From an uncultured Christensenella sp. (lineage in GTDB: Bacteria; Bacillota; Clostridia; Christensenellales; UBA3700): 11,640 nt of DNA. The DNA lies in NCBI GenBank assembly GCA_910583735.1, contig CAJTXS010000005.1, forward strand, positions 86,745-98,384. The letters are read 5' to 3'. Shown here piece by piece: positions 6,238 through 11,640 of this stretch. Every line of letters begins with the position of its first letter. Within the stretch, counting starts at the first letter, position 1. Below the pieces are notes generated by a model that saw only the letters and a list, made by a program, of their open reading frames with translations, was not told where the DNA came from and made no database searches. The translations under genes and the position numbers were made by a program.

Positions 6238-7599
6238 ATGAAAAAGAAATTGTTGGCAATGGCAGCTCTCATATGCGCTGCGTTGTGCGCTGCGCTGATA
6301 GTAGCGTGCAACAACACGGTACACGTAACGAGTGTCACCCTTGACAAAACCGAAATCACGCTCGAGATTGGCAGCGAAGAGACGATTACGGCAACCGTCT
6401 TGCCCGACAACGCCACCGATAAGCAAGTCAGATGGGCGGTGGAGCCGAGCGGAATAGTCAATATCGATGACGGTAAAATTACAGCTATAGGAGAAGGCAT
6501 AGCGACTATAACCGCTACTGCCGACTATCAGAGCGCAGAGTGCGTCGTAACCGTAAAGCCTAAAAGACAACCCGCTACAGGCATCCATATCGACGACCCT
6601 TTCTTGCGGCTTGAACCGGGACAGGAAAAGACCCTAACCTTCACCGTCTACACCGACAACCCCGACGAGGCGGCAATCGGCACCGTCACTTGGACGATAG
6701 AGCCCGCCGGAATTGCGACCGTAGACAGCAACGGAACAGTGCGCGCGCTTAGGCAAGGCACCGCGGAAATAACCGCGAGCATAGACGAAGTAAGCGCAAA
6801 ATGCCATCTCACCGTATCACAAGATAAAATGGCGTACGAATTGAACAGCGACGGGCAAAGCTATTACGTGCGTTACGTATACTCTGGCACGCTTACCGAA
6901 GCGAATGTCGCCGCAGAATTCAACGGCAAACCTGTGACGAGGATAGGAGAAAGCGCTTTCTTAAACTGTAGCGATACGCTCAAGAGCATCAATCTGCCCG
7001 CTACTGTCACCGAGTTCAGCACATCGTCGCTGTTCCATTGCAGAGATTTGGAGCAAATAACCGTTGCCGAGGACAACGAGGTATTCAGCGCTCAGGAAGG
7101 CGTATTGTACAATAAAGAAAAGACGCAAATTAAATGCGTGCCCTTCGGAATTAAAGGAAAAGTTACCGTGCCTTACGGGGTGACCGTAATAAAAGGCTTT
7201 ATGAGTTGCACGTCTCTCACTGGAGTAGACCTACCGAACAGTGCAATCGAAATCGACGAATATGCTTTCAGCAGCTGCGAGTCGCTCGAGAGCATTGCTA
7301 TACCGAGCAGCGTTAAGTCTATAGGATTCGCCGCCTTCTCCGGTTGCAGTAAGCTGACCGAAGTGATAATCCCCGATAGCGTAGAAGTGTGGGAAAACAA
7401 CTCTTTCACCAACTGCAAGTCGCTCACAAGCGTCACCATACCTCGCAGTATCACGCGTGTGCCGAGCATGGCTTTCGCTTACTGCATAAGACTTACGAGT
7501 ATACGTTACAAAGGAACCACAGCCGAGTGGAACGCGCTCGAAAAAGGCGACTCGTGGGACAGCGGCACAAGCGAATACACAGTATATTGCGAAGATTGA
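6238..7599 (+). CDS. Surface lipoprotein with two Ig-like (Big_2) domains and BspA-type leucine-rich repeats
   Basis: This 453-residue protein starts with MKKK, a hydrophobic stretch and a lipobox ending at C24 (LIVAC), so it should be lipid-anchored on the outer face of the membrane. Residues about 29-107 and 113-194 are two bacterial Ig-like (Big_2) domains, each with the ITA.G.GTATIT-type signature (ITAIGEGIATITA, VRALRQGTAEITA). From about 225 the protein becomes BspA-like LRR_5 repeats of the form AF..C.SL..I.IP.SV..I, seen well at 340-420; a non-repeat segment around 280-318 carries a GVLYNKEKT-type insert typical of BspA proteins. It ends with a WNAL segment also usual in this family. 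Such proteins commonly act in adhesion or host and matrix binding; the ligand here is unknown. AAGGAGGT lies 3 nt from the ATG, giving very strong expected translation. The gene is monocistronic and ends at a strong palindromic terminator. Confidence 0.93.
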   Translation: MKKKLLAMAALICAALCAALIVACNNTVHVTSVTLDKTEITLEIGSEETITATVLPDNATDKQVRWAVEPSGIVNIDDGKITAIGEGIATITATADYQSAECVVTVKPKRQPATGIHIDDPFLRLEPGQEKTLTFTVYTDNPDEAAIGTVTWTIEPAGIATVDSNGTVRALRQGTAEITASIDEVSAKCHLTVSQDKMAYELNSDGQSYYVRYVYSGTLTEANVAAEFNGKPVTRIGESAFLNCSDTLKSINLPATVTEFSTSSLFHCRDLEQITVAEDNEVFSAQEGVLYNKEKTQIKCVPFGIKGKVTVPYGVTVIKGFMSCTSLTGVDLPNSAIEIDEYAFSSCESLESIAIPSSVKSIGFAAFSGCSKLTEVIIPDSVEVWENNSFTNCKSLTSVTIPRSITRVPSMAFAYCIRLTSIRYKGTTAEWNALEKGDSWDSGTSEYTVYCED

Positions 7600-7627
7600 C
7601 ATTAAAGCAAGTCGAAAATCCGAACCA

Positions 7628-7655
7628 AAATATCCGCCGATATCGGCGGATATTT
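7628..7655. terminator. Bidirectional terminator between convergent genes
   Basis: A perfect 28-bp palindrome with AAATATCCGCCGAT as its left arm and the exact complement as its right arm. On the plus strand it is followed by a T-rich CTTATTAATAATT, 28 nt after the lipoprotein stop. On the minus strand it lies 11 nt after the kinase stop and ends in ATATTTTGGTT. It therefore serves as a shared terminator for both converging units, better for the plus strand judging by the following T content. Confidence 0.88.
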
Positions 7656-7666
7656 CTTATTAATAA

Positions 7667-8617
7667 TTACAGCCGCGCAAGCATCGCGTACATGTTGTCT
7701 ATCAAAGGGTTCATAATCATCTTGACGAGCATGCCGGACTTGATATAACAGTACACCTCGTTCCACAGTCCGTAGAATGCGCACTTGCAGTCGCAGTTGG
7801 CGCTTGCTCCGTACTTCTTCATATAGACGGAGCGCAGATTGAACCTCTTCTTGAGCAAATTATCGAACTGGAATAGGTCGTACTCTCTATCGGCATACAT
7901 AGAGTTAAGCGGGTCTATAAAGCCGCTCAGTCGCCCTTTATCCACCATGATATTGGCGACATTGAGATCTCCGTGAATGAGGCACGCCTCGCTGACCTCT
8001 TCGCAAAAGATATTGTCAAACTTATCCCACGCCGCGCGCATAACCTTGATTATCTCTTGCGGCAAGTCTTGATTAGAGTACATCTCCTCCGCTCGCTCAA
8101 GCACCGCCGCGGCAAAAGGCTTATAATAATCGAGCCACGTATCGCAATCGGGAGAAAGCGTATCGCCGTACTTATCGCTCGTGCACTGATGTATTTCATG
8201 CAGCGCGTCGGTCACCTTATCTGCGAACTCCTCTCTCCTGCGCTTGCTTCCGAGAAGCAACTTAAGCGAAAAAATGGCGCTGCCGCCATCTATCTTATCC
8301 ATGCCGTAGCAATCGACAATCACCCTCTCGTCCGCCTCTCTTACAAAGAGGGGCTTAGGCATCTTGACGGGACATCTGAAAGAAAGCAGACGCAAGTCAT
8401 GAGTCTCCTTCTCAAGCATACCGCCTGCGCATAGCAACTTAACTACAAAGCTATAGCCGTCCTCGAGAGTAACCGCTACCGCTCTGCCGAAAGAGCCACC
8501 GCCCATATACTTAGCCTTTACCGCTCTCTTGCCGCTGTATTCCTCCGCGACATAGCGGGCGTGTATTACAGCTTGCTTGCCGTCTATATCAACAGGCGTA
8601 ATGCGCTCTATCTTCAT
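7667..8617 (-). CDS. Aminoglycoside-phosphotransferase/fructosamine-kinase-like kinase
   Basis: This 316-residue cytoplasmic protein has a protein-kinase-like small-molecule kinase fold. Seen motifs: a glycine-rich loop GGGSFGRA (39-46), the ATP-binding lysine K60 in SFVVK, a probable salt-bridge acid at E69 or E71, the catalytic loop HGDLNVANI (215-223) with H215, D217 and N222, and the metal-binding D235 in GFIDPL. A family member would transfer the ATP gamma-phosphate to a hydroxyl on a small molecule such as an amino sugar, glycated amine, choline-like alcohol or antibiotic. The gene starts inside the transporter's stop (ATGA, 4-bp overlap), so the two are translationally coupled and the natural inference is that it phosphorylates what the transporter brings in. 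Antibiotic resistance is possible but less likely given this coupling. A C-x-C-x-C cluster (C275, C277, C279) near the C-terminus is unusual. Family is confident, substrate unknown. Confidence 0.85.
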   Translation of the reverse strand: MKIERITPVDIDGKQAVIHARYVAEEYSGKRAVKAKYMGGGSFGRAVAVTLEDGYSFVVKLLCAGGMLEKETHDLRLLSFRCPVKMPKPLFVREADERVIVDCYGMDKIDGGSAIFSLKLLLGSKRRREEFADKVTDALHEIHQCTSDKYGDTLSPDCDTWLDYYKPFAAAVLERAEEMYSNQDLPQEIIKVMRAAWDKFDNIFCEEVSEACLIHGDLNVANIMVDKGRLSGFIDPLNSMYADREYDLFQFDNLLKKRFNLRSVYMKKYGASANCDCKCAFYGLWNEVYCYIKSGMLVKMIMNPLIDNMYAMLARL

Positions 8618-10263
8618 AAGTCACCGTCTCTTTCGTCGAGGCTCTCCTCGGCGGGCTCAAGCGGCGCTTGCTCCGCATTAGAGACGTCGCCAATATCTAT
8701 CTGCCCGCCGTCCGTATCGCCTATATCTGCGTCCATATCGCTTGCAGAGCCGATAATGGATACCGTGCCTTGCTCGCTGACAATCTCCTCCGTATTGACG
8801 GATTCTTGCTTAAGCTCTTCAATAATCTGCGCGTGTTTCTTCTTATCCAGCGAGTAGAATAGCAGACAGATAAGCATCAATGCTCCCGACACAAAAGATA
8901 TCCACAGCGCAATATTGGCATATCTGTCGGCTATATCGACTAACTCCTGCGGCAAGACAATCTTCTCCGCGCTGTCGATAATATAATTATTGGGATTAAA
9001 GCCTATCTTGCCCTGAATCACAGCCGGGACAATAACAAGCACCTGCGTGACGACCAGCGGCACGGTATAAGCCATTGTCTGAATAAATCCCTCTAATCTA
9101 TACCCGGACTTATGTTGCTGATAGTCTGCTATCTCCGATAGCATAATCGGCTGCAGCGAACCTACGGCATTGAATGTAGATACGAATCTGAGCGCTGTAA
9201 TTATAATCGCCGAAGTAGTACCCGGCTGAAAGCGTTGAAAGCCTATACAGCCCAATATAAACAACGCTCCGGTATTACACGCCTGCCATATGATCATGAT
9301 GGTCCTATTATTGAGTTTCCTCGTCATAAGAGGCAGCAGTATCATATTGGGCGTAACGGCAAAGCCCACCACCATGCTGAGCGTACCGAACAATTTAGCC
9401 GCGTCTTGGACATTGGTCGCGTATTTGACGCGCGCGACTACGTTCCATATCAAGTCGATAGTGCCCTTCATACTGCCCAGTACAAGCGCAAGCGTCAAAA
9501 TCATGAGGGGCTTGTTCTTGCATACCATCTTGATACCTTTGATAATCCCCAGTTTCTCGCTGCCCGACTCCGTCTCGGTGACGAATACGCGCTCCTTGAC
9601 CTTAAGCAGTCCCATAATGCAGATAATACCCACTACGCAGCTGACTACTCCGAAGATGCGGGCGGCTACGATATCTCCCCAAAATCCCGCGAAGATATCC
9701 TTAAGCATATTCATTATCGTAGGTGCGAAGCCTATTACCAGACCTATCGGCGCCCATATATCTATCCTCTCCTGACGGTTGGGAGAGTATACTCCCGGGA
9801 ACATGTTCCAAGAATTAAACCACAGATTCCACAAGAAAAGCGTAGGCACGCATATGCAATATACATACGCGATACGGGCATTCTCCGCGACGATATTGGG
9901 CACCCACACGGCAAATACGCCCAGCAAAGACACGATGGGAGCAAGGAATAAAATATAAGGCTTATATCTGCCGAATTTACTCTTTGTACGCTGCACCGCC
10001 GAGCCGTATATAGGCGTAATAATCATGGCGCTTACGCTTGCGATAAGGCATATTACCGTAGCATGGAGCGTGCCGTACCTGCCCATATCGTATATCAATG
10101 GCAGCTGACTGATAGTTATGTATATCTGAATAAGATTGGATATGAAACTTATGCCCAGCGCTGCGCAGCCCAAGCAAGTTATCTCCTTTAAGTTAAGATA
10201 TCTGCCCTTAGGCGGCTCGTGCCAAAATTTCTTTAAGTATGCAAAAGCTTTATTCTTGCCCAT
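8614..10263 (-). CDS. GPH-family (MelB-like, MFS_2) sugar transporter with acidic C-terminal tail
   Basis: This 549-residue inner-membrane protein has about twelve hydrophobic segments between residues 25 and 472 and the hallmarks of the glycoside-pentoside-hexuronide family: RTKSKFGRYKPYI (92-104) after helix 2, an R-containing NRQER motif (162-166), and ADYQQHKSGYRLEGF (379-393). It should import a sugar or glycoside. The MelB cation site (D55, N58, D59) seems replaced by A79, I82 and T83 just before the conserved PIYG, so ordinary sodium or proton coupling is doubtful. After the last helix comes a hydrophilic, acidic, probably disordered tail (about 475-549), rich in D, E, G and S, without the EIIA-like domain found in some relatives. 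GGGGA lies five bases before the ATG. It is the first gene of a two-gene operon; its stop overlaps the kinase start by 4 bp. Substrate is unknown. Confidence 0.88.
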   Translation of the reverse strand: MGKNKAFAYLKKFWHEPPKGRYLNLKEITCLGCAALGISFISNLIQIYITISQLPLIYDMGRYGTLHATVICLIASVSAMIITPIYGSAVQRTKSKFGRYKPYILFLAPIVSLLGVFAVWVPNIVAENARIAYVYCICVPTLFLWNLWFNSWNMFPGVYSPNRQERIDIWAPIGLVIGFAPTIMNMLKDIFAGFWGDIVAARIFGVVSCVVGIICIMGLLKVKERVFVTETESGSEKLGIIKGIKMVCKNKPLMILTLALVLGSMKGTIDLIWNVVARVKYATNVQDAAKLFGTLSMVVGFAVTPNMILLPLMTRKLNNRTIMIIWQACNTGALFILGCIGFQRFQPGTTSAIIITALRFVSTFNAVGSLQPIMLSEIADYQQHKSGYRLEGFIQTMAYTVPLVVTQVLVIVPAVIQGKIGFNPNNYIIDSAEKIVLPQELVDIADRYANIALWISFVSGALMLICLLFYSLDKKKHAQIIEELKQESVNTEEIVSEQGTVSIIGSASDMDADIGDTDGGQIDIGDVSNAEQAPLEPAEESLDERDGDL

Positions 10264-10291
10264 AACAATCCCCGCAGTATAATATGTTATA

Positions 10292-10320
10292 ATTTTACTA
10301 TATTTTTACATGCAAGTCAA
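10292..10320 (-). promoter_or_regulatory. Promoter of the transporter-kinase operon
   Basis: On the minus strand TTGACT (10320 to 10315) and TAAAAT (10297 to 10292) are separated by exactly 17 bp, each one mismatch from consensus. The start point would be near 10285, giving a leader of about 22 nt that contains GGGGA. This is the best-formed sigma-A-type promoter in the window. Confidence 0.75.
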
Positions 10321-10328
10321 TATTGCGA

Positions 10329-10391
10329 TGACTGCCCTTCACCTTAATTTTACACTATCATGACTGCTCCGCGACCTTAATTCTACAATAT
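10329..10391. repeat. Two tandem 30-bp imperfect direct repeats upstream of the operon promoter
   Basis: Copies at 10329-10358 and 10361-10391 both begin TGACTGC and share ACCTTAATT followed by TACA and TAT, with 25 of 31 aligned positions identical and one 1-bp gap. The spacing is 32-33 bp, close to three helical turns, and the proximal copy ends 8 bp upstream of the -35. GCAAGTCA at 10312-10319 is an approximate inverse of TGACTGC and overlaps the -35. This is the layout expected of activator or repressor sites controlling the transporter-kinase operon. Confidence 0.6.
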
Positions 10392-10433
10392 ATTTTCAAC
10401 TCAATTATCGATTGCGCACTGTCAACGGGTCAT

Positions 10434-10472
10434 AAAAACGTCCCGACGCCGAGTAAGATTCGACATCGGGAC
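10434..10472 (-). terminator. Rho-independent terminator of the surface-protein gene
   Basis: Read on the minus strand, GTCCCGATGTCGA pairs with TCGGCGTCGGGAC (13 bp including two G-U pairs) around a 7-nt loop, followed by GTTTTTATG. It lies 58 nt after the stop codon of the surface protein, between that gene and the transporter operon promoter. Confidence 0.88.
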
Positions 10473-10530
10473 TGATAAATCAATCGCTTAAGCATAGCAA
10501 TCGAAAGGTGTTAATAGATAATAACTCCTA

Positions 10531-11640
10531 TTATTTGCTTTTATCTTCCTTATCCTTTTTCTTCTTGTTTACCTTTGCAATAAGCACTATTACAAGTATC
10601 ACTATAAACAGCGTCACGCCTACCATAGCTATCTCCGTTATTACATGTATCTTAAACCACATGCTTTCGCCGAAGATATCCTTGTCGTCTCCGTTGTTAT
10701 CGGTATCGCCGTTGCTGCCGCCAGTCGAATAACTAAACTCGTGCGACGTGCTCGCGGTAGCGTCGGGCAACACAACGCCGTTTATGTCAACAAACTCGAA
10801 GTTAGCCGCATACTCGGGCTTGAGCGTTGCCTTGACATTGTACGTCTTGCCTGCTACCATTTCGGACGCGTTTACGGTATTACCTGCCTCGTCGGTATAA
10901 GTGTAGTTAAAGGCGTCGTTGCTTAGGCAATCGGCTAAGCTCTCGGGTACGGATATGGTAGGAAGTCCTGCGCCGCTCGTCCACTGCGAAGGCAGCTGCG
11001 CCTTGGATATCTTAACCGTAAGCTCTACATCGTCCGTCGTGCCGTCCTCCCAGCAGTACAAGCCGCTTGTAAAGCGTATCTTGATCTTGTACTCGCCTGC
11101 GTTAGTTTCACCACTCTTGGACGTACCGTCCGCGTCCTCGTAGACTATCTCCATATACTCGGGGTTAAAGCCCGTTAAGCCGAACAGCTCCGCAAGCGTT
11201 GCCGCGTCGAATGCTCTTTCGCTGCCGTTATAGTAAACTATCTTGCTGCCGTCTGTAGGTAATGTGGGCTTAGCTACGTGCTTCTGCTCCGTGCCGGGGT
11301 TCAACGACATCATAAACCTATAGCGATAATCGCCGTCTACTTCCGCATTGACAGCGTACTTATCCTTGACGCATACTTCGCGGTAATAATAGCCGCCCGC
11401 TTCCATATCGCTCGTTGTGAGTACGTTGCCGTCCTCGTCGGTGTAGCGGTAATCGTAGTAAGACGGCAGTACCCCGTCTACTACGGAATACTCGTCATTG
11501 TCTATCCAGCCCTCTACGGTATACTTATCCTTAGCTACGCTTACGGGTATGTCTTGCTGAGGTCTGCTGCGGAATAACAAGTTGTTGCCGCCGTTGATAA
11601 GCGCAAAGCTCACCTTGTACTCGCCTGCGTTGTAGCCCTT
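10531..11640 (-). CDS. C-terminally membrane-anchored repeat surface protein (5' part outside the window)
   Basis: The frame stays open to the window edge. Upstream of a GTG at 11613 the last visible residues read KGYNAGEYK, which is domain sequence, so the true start lies beyond 11640 and the GTG is not the start. About 369 residues are visible. Residues here are counted from that GTG. Two related blocks, about 53-94 and 235-276, share YTDE.GN..., an M..AG..Y step and a K..Y..N end, and the NAGEYK motif occurs at the window edge and again at 171-176, pointing to tandem Ig-like beta domains. After an S/G/D/N-rich linker (about 295-312) comes a single membrane helix (about 325-347) and a lysine-rich tail. 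There is no LPXTG motif. It is probably a large extracellular protein held by its C-terminal helix; ligand and function are unknown. A strong terminator follows the stop. Confidence 0.85.
   Translation of the reverse strand, partial: KGYNAGEYKVSFALINGGNNLLFRSRPQQDIPVSVAKDKYTVEGWIDNDEYSVVDGVLPSYYDYRYTDEDGNVLTTSDMEAGGYYYREVCVKDKYAVNAEVDGDYRYRFMMSLNPGTEQKHVAKPTLPTDGSKIVYYNGSERAFDAATLAELFGLTGFNPEYMEIVYEDADGTSKSGETNAGEYKIKIRFTSGLYCWEDGTTDDVELTVKISKAQLPSQWTSGAGLPTISVPESLADCLSNDAFNYTYTDEAGNTVNASEMVAGKTYNVKATLKPEYAANFEFVDINGVVLPDATASTSHEFSYSTGGSNGDTDNNGDDKDIFGESMWFKIHVITEIAMVGVTLFIVILVIVLIAKVNKKKKDKEDKSK

Noticed and set aside
7667..8617. Kinase considered as an aminoglycoside resistance gene
   Set aside because: It has the family catalytic loop, but it is stop-start coupled to a sugar-type transporter and shows no mobile-element context, so a metabolic role is more likely.
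9235..9951. Plus-strand open frame of 238 residues antisense to the transporter
   Set aside because: Shadow of a clear twelve-helix transporter; the product is basic and tyrosine-rich with no domain and no start signals.
11611..11613. GTG considered as the start codon of the right-edge surface protein
   Set aside because: The frame remains open to the window end and the upstream residues KGYNAGEYK match the domain motif repeated downstream, so the gene begins outside the window.

Overview
The window looks like chromosomal DNA of a monoderm, probably gut-associated member of the Bacillota (Clostridia, perhaps Christensenellales-like). This rests on the style of the genes: a lipoprotein with bacterial Ig-like and BspA-type leucine-rich repeats, a C-terminally membrane-anchored repeat surface protein, a GPH-family sugar transporter, a cytosolic GH38 mannosidase, strong AGGAGG-type ribosome binding sites, a CCA-encoding tRNA and TATAAT-type promoters. 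Species cannot be assigned. No mobile element, integrase, CRISPR array or phage gene is visible.

Layout. Bases 1-536 hold no gene I can support. Next, on the plus strand, come an HD-domain dNTP triphosphohydrolase (537-1721), which appears to be transcribed as a leaderless mRNA, a 1000-residue GH38 alpha-mannosidase of the cytosolic MAN2C1/AMS1 type (1799-4801), and tRNA-Leu(CAA) (4883-4969) with its own terminator. A small, AT-richer M24 metallopeptidase-fold gene lies on the minus strand (5293-5982). Its promoter region is shared, divergently, with a plus-strand lipoprotein (6238-7599) made of two Big_2-like domains and a BspA-like LRR domain. A perfect 28-bp palindrome (7628-7655) is the shared terminator between the lipoprotein and a converging minus-strand operon. 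That operon consists of a GPH-type transporter (8614-10263) and an APH/fructosamine-kinase-like kinase (7667-8617), joined by an ATGA overlap. A strong TTGACT-17-TAAAAT promoter drives it, with two imperfect 30-bp direct repeats just upstream of the -35. At the right edge is a minus-strand surface protein (10531 to beyond 11640), cut by the window end, with its own terminator at 10434-10472.

Functionally the window mixes housekeeping genes (dNTP hydrolase, tRNA), glycan turnover (mannosidase), cell-surface adhesion-type proteins and one uptake-plus-phosphorylation module. The transporter-kinase operon is the most interesting unit: the transporter seems to lack the MelB cation-site aspartates, carries an unusual acidic tail, is translationally coupled to a kinase outside the classical sugar-kinase families, and sits behind tandem putative regulator sites. 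Nothing here is clearly a wholly new system. The functional proposals for the operon are inference.
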